Made by a program: the position numbers and the translations under genes
Assembly: GCA_963556495.2 (NCBI GenBank)
Contig: OY747713.1
Coordinates: 48,100,913 to 48,164,912 of the forward strand
Direction: 5' to 3'
Length of the DNA: 64,000 bases
Origin: Valencia hispanica
Taxonomy: Eukaryota; Chordata; Actinopteri; Cyprinodontiformes; Valenciidae
Part shown: positions 32,991 through 46,318 of the stretch, piece after piece
Position numbering within the stretch: the stretch's first letter is position 1
How the letters are laid out: each line of letters starts with the position of its first letter
The notes under the pieces: model-generated
Told to the model about the DNA's origin: nothing
Databases searched by the model: none
The model's input: only the letters and a program-made list of their open reading frames with translations

Positions 32991-34557
32991 CAGGTCCTTC
33001 TCAAAAAATTAGTATTTTGTGATAAAGTTCATTCTTTTCCATAATGTAATGATAAATATTAAACTTTCATATATTTTAGATTCATTGCACACCAACTGAA
33101 ATATTTCAGGTCTTTTATTGTTTTAAAACTGATGATTTTGGCATACAGCTAATGAAAACCCAAAATTCCTATCTCAAAAAATTAGCATATCATGAAAAGG
33201 TTCTCTAAACGAGCTATTAACCTAATCATCTGAATCAACTAAATAACTCTAAACACCAGCAAAAGATTCCTGAGGCTTTTAAAAACTCCCAGCCTGGTTC
33301 ATTACTCAAAACCGCAATCATGGGTAAGACTGCTGACCTGACTGCTGCCCAGAAGGCCATCATTGACACCCTCAAGCAAGAGGGTAAGACACAGAAAGAA
33401 ATTTCTGAACGAATAGGCTGTTCCTAGAGAGCTGTATCAAGGCACCTCAGTGGGAAGTCTGTGGGAAGGAAAAAGTGTGGCAGAAAACGCTGCACAACGA
33501 GAAGAGGTGACCGGACCCTGAGGAAAATTGTGGAGAAGGACCGATTCCAGACCTTGGGGGAGCTGATGAAGCAGTGGACTGAGTCTGGAGTAGAAACATC
33601 CAGAGCCACCGTGCACAGGCGTGTGCAGGAAATGTGCTGCAGGTGCCGCATTCCCCAGGTCAAGCCAGAAGCACCTGACCTGGGCTACAGAGAAGCAGCA
33701 CTGGACTGTTTCTCAGTGGTCCAAAGTACTTGCATGTCATTCGGAAATCAAGGTGCCAGAGTCTGGAGGAAGACTGGGGAGAAGGAAATGCCAAAATGCC
33801 TGAAGTCCAGTGTCAAGTACCTACACGCAGTGATGGTCTGGGGTGCCATGTCAGCTGCTGGTGTTGGTCCACTGTGTTTTATCAAGGGCAGGGTCAATGC
33901 AGCTAGCTATCAGGAGATTTTGGAGCGCTTCATGCTTCCATCTGCTGAAAAGCTTTATTGGAGATGAAGATTTCATTTTTCAGCACGACCTGGCACCTGC
34001 TCACAGTGCCAAAACCACTGGTAAATAGTTTACTGACCATGGTATTACTGTGCTCAACTGGCCTGCCAACTCTCCTGACCTGAACCCCATAGAGAATCTG
34101 TGGGATCTTGTGAAGAGGAAGTTGAGAGACGCAAGACCCGACACTCTGGATGAGCTCAAGGCCGCTATCGAAGCATCCTGGGCCTCCATAACACCTCAGC
34201 AGTGCCACAGGCTGATTGCCTCCATGCCACGCCGCATTGAAGCAGTCATTTCTGCAAAAGGGTTCCCGACCAAGTATTGAGTGCATAACTGAACATAATT
34301 ATTTGAAGGTTGACTTTTCTTGTATTAAAAACACTTTTCTTTTATTGGTCGGATGAAATATGCTAATTTTTTGAGATAGGAATTTTGGGTTTTCATGAGC
34401 TGTATGCCAAAATCATCAGTTTTAAAACAATAAAAGACCTGAAATATTTCAGTTGGTGTGCAATGAATCTAAAATATATGAAAGTTTAATTTTTATCATT
34501 ACATTATGGAAAAGAATGAACTTTATCACAATATGCTATTTTTTTTAGAAGGACCTG
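32991..34557 (+). mobile_element. Tc1-like transposon A (dead)
   Basis: Terminal inverted repeats of about 210 bp, starting CAGGTCCTTCTCAAAAAATT, are flanked by TA (32989-32990 and 34558-34559). The element is 1,567 bp with a single degraded transposase gene, as in long-TIR fish Tc1 elements. Confidence 0.93.
33320..34280 (+). pseudogene. Tc1-like transposase, broken
   Basis: The frame starts at ATG 33320 with a paired-like helix-turn-helix N-terminus and meets a TAG at about 33425. It reopens through a VMVWGAMS stretch, then shifts frame near 33930-33960, and has another in-frame TAG near 34026. Catalytic Asp in FQHDLAPAHS and Glu in SPDLNPIENLWD are present. The region expected to hold the first Asp (WSDE-like) is corrupted. 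It is heavily decayed compared with transposon B at 60 kb. Confidence 0.9.
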
Positions 34558-34688
34558 TAGATATAGGGAAAGCAGTCTAAGAAAAGTGGTGTTTTAGACT
34601 AATTACAAAGGGAGGTGAATACAATAGGTTTCTCTTGTCTCAACTTCAGTGAAGAGAACCAGGAGATCCACTTTTCTATAGAGACTGC

Positions 34689-35710
34689 TTGAAGGGAGAG
34701 ATAGTAACTATGAAGGTTTTCCTGCTATCTAGTACTTTTATATTTACAGCTTTTTGGTGGTGTTATTCCATAGGAATGTTAAGACTCCCAGAAGAACGAC
34801 ATATAGCACATGAGAATAATGATTTATTGTCTTGGTTCACTCAGAGAAGGACACACAGAAACCCATTTGAAACTAACGTACGGTACCAATATGCAAGATA
34901 TCTAGCAAATAAATGAAGCATTATTAACTGTTTTGTTTGTTCTCAAATGCCATATTCTGTAGGACATTTACCCATGTATGTAGAAGCTTTCCCTAATCTT
35001 AATGATCTGTTTCCAGATGTTGCACTCCTCTCCAGGATTTGGACAAATTCTGAGCGTGAAGTACATGAATGAACGGGAAGTTATATGGGTAAAAATGTAT
35101 ATACTTCCATGACAAAAGTAAGGGTAAATGGGAGACTGGGACGACATGAGATTAATCTAAATAGTTAAAGCAGGACCTGTGCACTTAAGACCTGACCAAA
35201 GATTGATTTGTTTTGAAAATGATAAAAATTTGACCACACTTTCATGCCAATCTGTGTAAATGGAAAAAATATACGGTATGTGCTCCATACTTTGAGACCG
35301 TGAATGTGATGGGAACTTTTCTATGGACGACCTGCTGATTCTCTGCGGATCTTGGCTCTGACACAATTGCCCTCGAAATTGGAAAGGTAGATGTGCTTCT
35401 GTTGAGACTTACAGAGCATTCTTTCCTTGTATTTGCAGTGGAGATCTGACACAGCAGAAGTAGGGGGCGTGATATTTCAGCCCCTCATGATCCCATCTGG
35501 GGCTCCGATAGCCCCCCTGAACACAAATTATGGAGGGATGGAAATAAGGTTGTATTATCTTTTTTCCCATGGTGGCTAAGGTCATGTTAAAATTGGACAC
35601 ATTAAATTATAGATTCAGTGGTTTTGTTAATTCTTCCCTGGCAGGTCTAAACGGTATAGCAGCTGAGATCCAGGAATTGAACAACTATAAATATACATGG
35701 AAATTAATCT
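34689..35710 (+). pseudogene. ERV2 envelope remnant
   Basis: A start with a hydrophobic signal-like segment (about 34712-34770) opens a surface-like protein that stops at 34914. Beyond the stop, fragments in shifting frames recall the ERV1 envelope: a CFVCS motif near 34930 and a LP-NW-GxCA pattern near 35370. There are many stops. It supports a gamma-type ancestry for ERV2. Confidence 0.5.
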
Positions 35711-35759
35711 AAAATACAGGTGCTAATTGAACTAAAACAAATCTCTCCGTCACATGCTG

Positions 35760-35870
35760 TAAATCTAGTCACACCTGATTAACAGGAGACTTTTATAATT
35801 GGATGTTTCTGAAACAGATGGCTGGTACTAACGTTCTGTTTCAGAAAAGGAGGGACATCTTTGGGCACAA
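35760..35870 (+). pseudogene. RT/RNase H connection scrap
   Basis: NLVTPD, then ETDG and VLFQKR, can be read with frame changes. It resembles the ERV1 segment at about 16600-16680. It lies after the env remnant rather than before it. Confidence 0.45.
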
Positions 35871-36438
35871 GGGGAACTTAGATTTCAATTATTTTTTACC
35901 GAACAGAGCCTTTCAATTGGTCGCTTAGAAGCATTTCAGATAAAAAAAAAAAAAAGCATTTGTTTAGGGTTCAACAGTTTGTTGGTTAAATAGGTTGAAT
36001 TTATAGTATTCTTTTATAAAGTATTAGGCTTCATCAGCTCAGAAAATGAATTAAAAAAGTCAGTGATGTGGTAAAATCTTATAAAATTATAGGTTAATGA
36101 ACTTAGGCTGTTAGGAGTGTAAATTAATAAAATTAGACTGTGGTCCTTCTGTTGAGCTTTAAGCAGTGAAGCATTTTTCTTTTGAGCGATCTCACATGCT
36201 CATCATACCATTTGCACAATCCAAAAACCAGATGTTTCTTGTTTTTCATCCTGTTTTGGCACCTTTGTGCGGTTGGTTATTTTAGCACACAACCCATTCA
36301 TCTTACCTTGTGACATGTTTATGCATTTAGTGTTTGTTTGGAAGTTTTTATTTATATTATAAGTCTCGCCGTTAAAATATATAATTGTTGTTTGTTATTC
36401 TTATTGCTCCTTTTTACAGAAATGAACGAGGTGGAAGG

Positions 36439-36537
36439 TGAAATGAGAGCCCGAGATAGCCCAGGGGTCATAAAATTAAATGGGTGTCTGTTCCTTTAAG
36501 AGAGGCTTTAAATTAGAGTGAAAACACATTTCCAACA
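36439..36537 (+). repeat. ERV2 right terminal repeat
   Basis: This block is homologous to 26907-27006 and is preceded by a purine-rich tract. Confidence 0.75.
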
Positions 36538-38139
36538 CCCCCCACTATATTCTCTATTAATCTGGTCTTTTTGGCCTCACAGAACCAAGCTCCCGGGCTG
36601 AATTTCAACACCAGCCCACCCTTGCCCAAAAAAATACTTTTTAATAGCAAAGCTATAACTATTTTTGTTTGGAAGAATAAAACATTATTTTATTCAGGTA
36701 ATTAATATTAATAATATATGCAGATACTTTATTTTTGACACTGTTTCTAATGTACATCTACAGCTGTATGTCAATATAAGCGCCTGTGTGACATTCGAGA
36801 CATGTAGTTTAGATTCTTAATTGCTTTTTTGTCAGTTTTTGGGAAGAAAAATATCTAGATATTTATTGAAAATCGGATTTCAGCTGAAAAAATATAGAGA
36901 TATATCTTTTGGTCCATATTGTCCAGCCTTAGAACAAACAATACCTGTCTGTTCTGTGCTTGCTCAACTTTGTACTTGCTCGCACGCGGCTCTGTCTTAG
37001 GGATTCAATTTAAAAAGTACTTTATTGATCCCGCTGAGAAGTTCCTGGTTGTCCTAGTATATTGGTCCAGTGAGTCACAACAGCTTAAAAGTTTTTTTTA
37101 ATATAGTCTCATATTTATTATAGTGCTGTCATGCGATTAAAAAAACTAGGAGATTAATTAATTATCAACTGTGATAAATTAATCTAATGAATCTCTTTTT
37201 AATCTCACCTAATAATTGCTGAGAAAAAGCCCTAATCTTGAGGTATTTTTATTTAAATTCATTACATTATTGTGGTAGTACAAAAGTTTGATAAATGTAA
37301 TTAAAAAAACTGGCTTTATTAAGTCATTAATTGTATTTAACAGACTTGAACAGATGTATGAGGTGGACAGATGCAGTCCCAGCCATTTACATTCTGGTGT
37401 TTTTGTTACTAGTCCCAAGTGGCACCTGCAACCTTCTGCTTCGAGCATGCGCGATTCATTAGCGTTCTGGACACAGTGGGGTAAATATCTTCTCTGAGTC
37501 CAACTTTGTTACGGGTCAAAACAACAAGTAACATGCGCATTATTTTTAATGCCGATGGCTTGCCATACCGGTGGACCTGGGCGGCCGGGTGTAGCTGCAG
37601 TGTGCGGTGCAGACTGGTAGCCTGCTGTGAGCTCTGAGACGGGAGAGCACCCTGCTGCTCGGTGAGAAGAGTAACAACGTTAGATGCTTCACTCAAAAGT
37701 TTCCAATAACCCCATAAAAAGTTGCTAGATTTGCTGCTAGTTCTTTTTTGGTTGTTTGTTTTTTATAGAAAGAGTCGCTAGAGGGCTCTAAAAACTCGCC
37801 AAATATAGCAAAGTTGGCAACACTTTCGGCAACTCTCCGTTCCTCCTCACCTCGCCCTCCCCACCACGATGGAAGCCAGTCATCTTCTGATGAGTTTACA
37901 GCCAATCGATTTCCACTTCAGGGTGTGGTTAACCGTGAACAGCTCAAGCACAAGAAGCTCAGTGCATAAAACGGGTTTTATTTCAAGGGAACTGGCATGC
38001 AGAAACAGTAAAATTACAGATAAAAAATTAGATTAACGCGATTAAAAAGCATAGCGAGCTAAATATGGCTATAATTAATTGATCGCAATTAACGCAATAA
38101 TTTGACACCCCTAATTTTTATGAATATTTTTATGGAAAA
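36538..38139. other. AT-rich repeat-derived DNA, no gene
   Basis: A TACTTTATTGATCCC tail near 37017-37031 resembles LINE 3' ends. The stretch from about 37120 to 38115 begins and ends with related GCTGTCA / TGACACCCCT sequence and GCGATTAA blocks, suggesting a non-autonomous DNA transposon (hAT-like, weak). Confidence 0.35.
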
Positions 38140-38695
38140 TTATGGATTTTTCTTCAATACCTTCCAGATTATTTGACCAAGTGATGTAAGATCAATCTTA
38201 AAATGTCTTATTACATCTAGAGAACAAGACACACCACTTTTGTTTCAATTTAAATGCATTTCATATTTTATATTAATATTTTACTCTAATATTTCTGGGT
38301 TTTCTTCAATAGCTTCCAGGACATGTAACCAAGTGAAACCAAATCGATCTTAAAATGTCCTATTACATCTAAAGAACAAGACACACCACTTTATTTTCAA
38401 TTTAAATGCACCTCGTGTTTTATATTAATATTTTACTGTAATATTTTCTTTAATAGCTTCCAGGTAAAACACGGTGGTAACAAAAGTCAACACTGATATG
38501 GAATCAAAAGGAAAAATTATATGGAAGCTATTGAAGAAAAATGGCAAATTTTAACGTAAAACATTAGACGAATTTAAACTGACTATAAATTGGTGTGTCT
38601 TGTTCTCTACATGGAATAAGACATTTTACCATTGATTTGGTGTCACTTGGTCACATAACCTGGAAGCTATTTAAGAAAAAACTGAAATATTCTAT
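38140..38695. repeat. Two direct and one inverted copy of a ~160-bp AT-rich unit
   Basis: Units starting TTTTCTTCAATA at about 38149 and 38310 share GAGAACAAGACACACCA-type and TTATATTAATATTTTAC-type blocks. The stretch 38520-38690 is the reverse complement of the same unit. The arrangement can fold into a long hairpin. Confidence 0.75.
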
Positions 38696-39985
38696 GTAGT
38701 GTTCGCTTATAATGTAGTGGGCTGGTGTCGACAGAAAATGCCAGGGCTGAATTTTTGTCCCAGTCCACCCCTGGGGGGATCCAGGCTATGTGGGGACGGC
38801 ACACTGCTGTGGTGGTTGAGTGCCTGTTGACTTGTGGTTGGCGTTGGGGGCTGCCTGGAGCTGTCAGCCGCTCGTTCGCTTGGCATGCTGGCTACTGGTT
38901 TTTGGGTTGCATTGTTCTTCCTGCGTGAGGGTGGGGGGTTTTGTTCTGTGAGTAAGGTCAGGGGGGATCGGTGGAACCACTGTGGCATTACTCGTTCTGC
39001 TCTTCTCGCAGGCACCGTTGTGCCTTTTGTTGTGTTGCGTGCAGGGGTGTTGTTTGCTTACTGGTGCAGGTGGGGGGATTGCCTGGTGTTGGGATTCATT
39101 TTTCACAAATGAACTGAACAGACTGCATTCCCAAGCATTCGTAGCTGTGCCCCCAACGCATTACCATTGATCTGTGGCCAATGATGACATCACAAAGGTA
39201 ATAATACTTGTGAGGCCAATTTTAAATTAGTCTTTTAGGGGCTGCTCTGCCAGCAGAAGGAGACGTTCTTAACCGGTAAATACCATTTTGTTTCTGACAA
39301 GAAATGGGACAAGAAATCCCTTCAAATGTTCGAAGTACCCACTGAATAGTTACACGGCACCTATGTGTGCATCCTGGAGAAGCTTTGCTGGCAGCATAAC
39401 TGTTCCAAGACAGTTCAACCCCTGACGTCGATTCGCAGCCTTTGCAGTCTGGGGGACAAACCGTAGGTTCTGCGGACCTTGCCGTGTGCACTGCTTTTGC
39501 CCACTTTCGGACACATTTTTCTTCCCTTTTCATATGGACCAGACTTTGATCACTTCTGGAGCAACAAGTCATCTCAAGTAGGATAATTCCTGTTCATTTT
39601 ATTTCTCCTTTTATTTGTCTGGGTAGAGATATAGATCAGAATGATTTAGAAATTGTTCATTGTTGCTTTGATGTGTTTTTAAAGAGGACATCTTATGCAA
39701 AACCCACTTTTTCGTTGCTTTCATATTTATATTTGGGTATCTGGGGAGCATCCCGACCCCTTAAGTGTAAGTTTTGACAACTAAGTCAATGTTTTATAAA
39801 CTGCCGGAGTCAAGAAATGGGTCAAAAATGAGCTGTTGTGTACTTCCTCAAGCCTGTGACATCCCGGGCAGTGTATTTTGCATAATCCCAACCCTAGTCC
39901 ACCCACATAGCCTCAGCTACCTGAGCAGTCACCCCCCCCCCACCCCCCCTTTGCTTCACTTGTACGCAACAGCCAGACCGCTACA
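38696..39985. other. Intergenic, partly GC-rich; no gene
   Basis: The stretch 38720-39100 is GC/GT-rich and similar in character to the GC-rich LINE tail at 56-58 kb. The remainder has no recognisable domain; it leads into a block upstream of the THAP exon. Confidence 0.4.
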
Positions 39986-40270
39986 ATGTACAAAGTGAAA
40001 GTCAAGTGCTACTGCGCTGTCGTCGGATGCACGAATCCTCATGTGTCCCTATTTCGTCTCCCTTCCAAAGAGGATATTAGAGAGAAGTGGCTACAATTTA
40101 TTTATAAGGGGAAATTCTCCTGTTTCAGTGAGCCAAAGTTCCGTTGTCTTTGCTAAACACTTCACATCGGACTGTTTCAGCAACCAGGGTCAGTATAACG
40201 CTGGACTGGCAAAAACATTGCTCGTAAAAGATGGATCAATGCCAACTATTCATGGCAGCACAACGGATGA
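39986..40270 (+). pseudogene. THAP-domain exon, frameshifted
   Basis: From ATG 39986 the frame gives a zinc-binding THAP start (CYCAVVGC, then SLFRLP and REKWLQFI). The second half of the C2CH module (KHFTSDCF) is in the neighbouring frame, the change falling near 40145-40155. A donor-like GTAACT follows at 40271. THAP domains bind DNA in P-element-like transposases and their host derivatives. In fish, single THAP exons are often transposon-derived. No downstream exon is recognised. Confidence 0.6.
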
Positions 40271-42166
<1,896 letters not shown>

Positions 42167-42893
42167 CTCCCTCCCTTTTTAAGATAAAACAGTGTTTTCA
42201 ATTCAATTCAGTTTATTTATATAGCGCCGATTCACAACAGATTTCATCTCAAGGCACTTTACAAGAAAGTAATTTCAATACAAACATTCCAATCAGTTTA
42301 AAGGTTTAGCTAGTTTTCTATGTAAGGAATCCCAGCAGATTGCATCGAGTCATTGACTGGCAGTTGATGCAGTGATGCAGACTCCAACCACAGCAATCCC
42401 TCAGCAATCCCTTATACTGAGCAAGCATGTAGCGACAGTGGAGAGGAAAAATACCATTTTAACAGGAAGAAACCTCCAGCAGAACCTGGCTCAATATGAA
42501 ACACAGAAAGGACAAAAAAACTGATGTAAGAGTACTTTCTATATTAAAGAAAGTAAAAAGCTGAGATCAGGACAAGGGGGATGTTCAGTTACTGGGATGC
42601 CCCCTGTCCAACAAAGCATTGCAGCTAAGCAGGATCCCAGACCAGGTGTAGCTTCTATGGAGAAAAAAACACTGAGAAAAAACAAAGTTAACAGTTGAAA
42701 TAACAGTAAATAATGCAACTGTAGAGTAGTAGAAGAAAAAAGTAGCGGAGTGAAGAAAAGTATTCAGTCTGTCCTCCAGCAGTCTAGCCTATAGCAGCAT
42801 AACAACAGAGATAGCTCAGGATGACCTAAGCAACTCTAACTATAAGCTTTATCAAAAAGGAAAGTTTTAAGCCTGGCCTTAAAAGTGTACAGT

Positions 42894-43974
42894 CAGTACG
42901 TTTACATGCAGCAAGAGAAATTCGAATTATTGCCTTAGTCCGACTGAAATCAGACTTTTAAAATGCATGTATACACCTTAGTCCGGCTGAAATCGAACCG
43001 AACTGGAGTTTCAGAAGCTCGACTACTCTTGCTGGATAATACGATTCAAATCGGACTACTCTGCAACCAGCCCCGCCCACACTCGCGCACCCCCCTCGGG
43101 AAGTTTGGAGAGCCGGAAATCCAACCCACTACTAACAACAGTGGTGTTATAAGAGGCATATGGCATCTAAGACAAACGTAAGCGGCCAATCAGTGCATGT
43201 TTGGACTTACGAAGAGGCGATGCGTTGTTACTGTGAATATCCTGCTTTAACTCCGTCTGCTTCACTCCCGCCAGCCTCAGTTTACTGCCTGAATGCAGGT
43301 GGAAGCTAACCGCTATTAGGCTAACTCGTAGGACCACATATCGCCATTTATAGTCAGGGAGTGGAACGTACTTCATTTAATAATTCAATTTTCTGATGGA
43401 CATTGTCGGCTTCGTATCATAATATGCTCTGCAACTAACTTTTTTACTCAGAGAGGTGGGGGCGCCGAACTCCAAAACCCCGGCGGGAACCGTTTCAAAA
43501 TAAGACCCAGAACTGAGAGACAGAGAGTAAAACAACACACACAAACAGATATCTGTTTCACAAAGGACGCACCTGCAGATGGGAGCCAGAAAAGATCTGA
43601 CTCGCTTCTCTACAAGGGTGTACCATTTTTATTACAAAAGAACAAAGAACAGTACCAGGAACTAGAGTTATAACCGATCCTCCCTGCTTTCAGTTCATAT
43701 CTTTACTCAAGAGTTTGTTTACTTAAAACCTTAAACCCTATAAAATACTGGTAAAAGAGTCATGTTTTACTACCCTGAATAATATAAACAGGCCTATTAC
43801 GTCTAAACGCTTATTAAGAAATATATTTAAAACATATGTACTGCATAATAAAAAATAGCCTCAAAAAAGTAGAATACAACAACATGTAAACTGTGACTCG
43901 GCTCGCTGCAGGAGGGAAGTCTTTAGTCCGATTACTCAAAAAAGCTCGATTTAGCTGTGCATGTAAACGTACTG
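42894..43974. mobile_element. MITE with CAGTACGTTTACATGCA termini
   Basis: The left end CAGTACGTTTACATGCA and its exact reverse complement at the right end define a non-autonomous DNA transposon inserted in the dispersed repeat. A clear target duplication was not found. Internal TTAGTCCG(A/G)-type blocks also appear near both ends. No coding capacity. Confidence 0.75.
43404..43881 (-). repeat. Solo LTR of the ERV1 family inside the MITE
   Basis: The reverse complement matches the ERV1 LTR from TGTTGTATTC to GCCGACA. It is shorter (478 bp), lacking an internal stretch. It is flanked by the 4-bp duplication ACAT (43400-43403 and 43882-43885). Confidence 0.92.
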
Positions 43975-44274
43975 AATGTCTGCCTCACGGACTAAAACTG
44001 AGAGCTGGTTCCACAGGAGAGGAGCTTGATAACTAAAAGATCTGCCTCCCATACTACTGTTAGAAATCCGAGGAACCACCAGTAAGCCTGCAGTTTGAGA
44101 GTTTAGTGCTCTGTTAGGAACATATGGAACAATTTTTGTTCCATTTAAACAATGTTTAAATTTTTAAAATAAAGTTTTAAAATGCTTATTTTCTTTGCAA
44201 AATGTTTTTATTAAAGTGTTTAGCACCACAAACACCATACTGTATGACAGGACTTGGTCAACAGAAAAACACAG

Positions 44275-44350
44275 TTAAAAAGAAAAGAAATAAAAATAAT
44301 AAATACTTAAATAAATTAAATAATTAGATTCATAAATAAATATGCCTTTT
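44275..44350 (-). promoter_or_regulatory. AU-rich element in the TNF-like 3' UTR
   Basis: On the minus strand this AT-rich stretch contains about six ATTTA pentamers (TAAAT on the plus strand), some overlapping, about 130-200 nt past the stop. A minus-strand AATAAA lies further on near 44207-44212. This is typical of cytokine mRNA instability elements. Confidence 0.6.
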
Positions 44351-44472
44351 CATCATTGTCAGGCTGTAGTGAAACAATAAGTTAGCAGTAAAAACATACT
44401 AAATGAGTGAAACAAGTTTCTGCCTCTGCATGTATGCTGATATCATAATTTGCTGCTTTTAGCCATCTCTTT

Positions 44473-45938
44473 TTACAAGGCAAAAACACCAAAATAACTC
44501 TTTCCTGGTTCATCCTCCAGTTTCTCAAGCATATTCTCTTCCATAACTGTCTTCAGCCTGTCTCCCTTGCCTAAATTGAATACTGCTCCCATATATACTG
44601 CAGAAAACCAGCTTCCAACCGAGTATGGATCCTTGCTGGCTATAGTCTGGCATGCAGTACGAACTGAGTGCATGATGGTCTGATAGGACATTTCATTATT
44701 ACTGCCAAATGAGCTGGACCAGCGCTTCACTGTGTGAGTCAGGTGGACCATGGGATTGGAGGTAATGTCATCAGCATCGCTGCTGCAGCTAACTCGGAAC
44801 GACACTTGACTGTAAACAAAGTAGAGGCCATTCTCAGGGATCAAAATCTCATTGCCTTTTAGTTCTAGTCCTCCTTGAGAGTGTGACTGGTCCACTTGAC
44901 TCATCCACTTTACTGATGTCTTTATGGTTGGGTCGTATTCTCCTGTGTAACAGACATTGATGACGATTAACATTCATTCATTCATTCTGATAATTGCAAT
45001 TATAATACATTTGTTGGACACCTGTAGATAGGGAAAAGTTACCCAAGGTAAACTTAATTATTGAAAAAAACTAATTTTGCCAAACTTTTCTGTATCTTTT
45101 ATCTAAATAACAGAAGGAATTTCAACGTGCTCGCCTATGGGCTTTAATAAAACCTAACAAAATTAAATTAAATATACCAAGCCCCCTACAAACCCATAAA
45201 GCCCACTCAACACCCATTATTTGACTTAGCTCATACCTGTGAAGACGTTCAGTTTCAGGATTGTCACAGCAGGGCACTATTGCACTGCGGTTTCTCCCTA
45301 ACCATTAATCTTACACTACATTGCAGTTTGTTCTTACCTACTAAATGAATGGCTGCCCTCCTGTTTGAAACCTGCCGCAATGTGTGACGAAGATCTGTGA
45401 AATCAGAAAAAAAAATGTCAACCCTCTCCTTAATTCAAAATAATATTTTGTCCCTTTTTGGAAAAAATCCCTAAGTACAGACACCAAAACAAAATTTGGA
45501 AGCTCAGTTAGATATTATCTACTAGTAAAACATAGCTTGGATAATATTATGGTTAACTTAAAAAATGAATGCTGTTGTTAACTACAAGTTGAAAAAAGTT
45601 TCAACATGTGAAAGGATTAAGGAGAGCTACCTACCAAAGCTGTTCTCCTCCGGTCCTTCATCCTATGTTAGAATACAGATAAAGTAAGTGTTGACAGTAT
45701 TAAATGATGTGGTAACTATTGTAGCAGGTCCCTAACCCTTTTTGGAAACATGTGCACTCACCTTCAGAAACGCGTTAGAGAAAAAGAAAACAGCAGCACC
45801 AGTAGCGAGGCAGAGAGTGAAAGTCATCAGGGCCAAGGTAGGTCTTGTCATTTGAATTGTTTTGGGTCTCGTGTACATCTGATCACCTGCCTCTATGCTG
45901 ACATTGGCATCCAGTATCACCTTGCATTCACTTTCCAT
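44473..45938 (-). CDS. tnfa: TNF-family cytokine (TNF-alpha-like), four exons
   Basis: The exons, reading leftwards, are 45938-45762, 45662-45635 (28 nt), 45394-45338 (57 nt) and 44942-44473, each with GT-AG borders. Total 732 nt, an exact 243 codons plus stop. Exon 1 encodes a short cytoplasmic part and a hydrophobic membrane segment (LALMTFTLCLATGAAVFFF), as in type II TNF ligands. Exon 3 has RHTLRQVSNRRAAIHL. Exon 4 has the TNF-homology core, including GLYFVYSQVSFRVSC and the terminal FGVFAL. This is the classic four-exon TNF structure and it appears intact. TNF is a secreted or membrane inflammatory cytokine acting as a trimer. The family-level call is firm; teleost paralogues (tnfa, tnfb/TNF-N) cannot be separated with certainty here. 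Confidence 0.9.
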
Positions 45939-46038
45939 TGTTCTGAGTAGGTTCTTGCTATTAATTCAGGTCAAACTGTATGAGTATAGTAATGGGATTC
46001 CTACTCTTCTTCTTGTTGACTGACATTGCGAGTCGCTC

Positions 46039-46046
46039 TTTTAAAA
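46039..46046 (-). promoter_or_regulatory. TATA-like element of the TNF-like gene
   Basis: TTTTAAAA lies about 100 bp upstream of the start codon. It is palindromic, so strand is set only by the gene. Confidence 0.35.
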
Positions 46047-46189
46047 GCAGTTTCTCCCTTTTATGGAAACTCCAGTGATGTCATTCATTGTGAATAATTG
46101 GAGAGTTGATGAGGAAAAGAGACCCAGAACCTGAGCGAATTATACAAACCACATAAGCCTACACAAATCTCTATGACTGAGTCTTACCT

Positions 46190-46318
46190 GAAGTGCACAC
46201 ACACACAGAACAAACACACGCACGCACACACCCACACACACACACACAAACACACGCACACACACACACACACACACAAACAAACACACGCACGCACACA
46301 CACACACACACACACACT
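46190..46318 (+). repeat. Imperfect (CA)n microsatellite
   Basis: CA repeats with interspersed AA and CG units; upstream of the TNF-like gene. Confidence 0.9.

Larger units (their letters stand above)
26907..36537 (+). mobile_element. Old retroelement with about 100-bp terminal repeats (ERV2)
   Basis: Two direct repeats of about 100 bp begin TG and end CCAACA, with about four differences. A tRNA-Trp primer site follows the first, and a purine-rich GAGGTGGAAGG precedes the second. The flanks are C-rich (ACCC / CCCC), compatible with a 4-bp duplication. The 9.4-kb interior is almost non-coding. It contains small protease, env and RNase H-region scraps plus later insertions (an integrase-like gene fragment and a Tc1 element). 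It may be a decayed gamma-type ERV or a large non-autonomous derivative. Confidence 0.65.
42195..44130 (+). repeat. Teleost dispersed repeat, split by a MITE
   Basis: It starts CAATTCAATTCAGTTTATTT and contains GGAAGAAACCTCCAGCAGAA, phrases I recall from abundant fish repeats. It is interrupted at 42894 and resumes at about 43975 with GTCTGCCTCACGGACTAAA. Confidence 0.65.
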
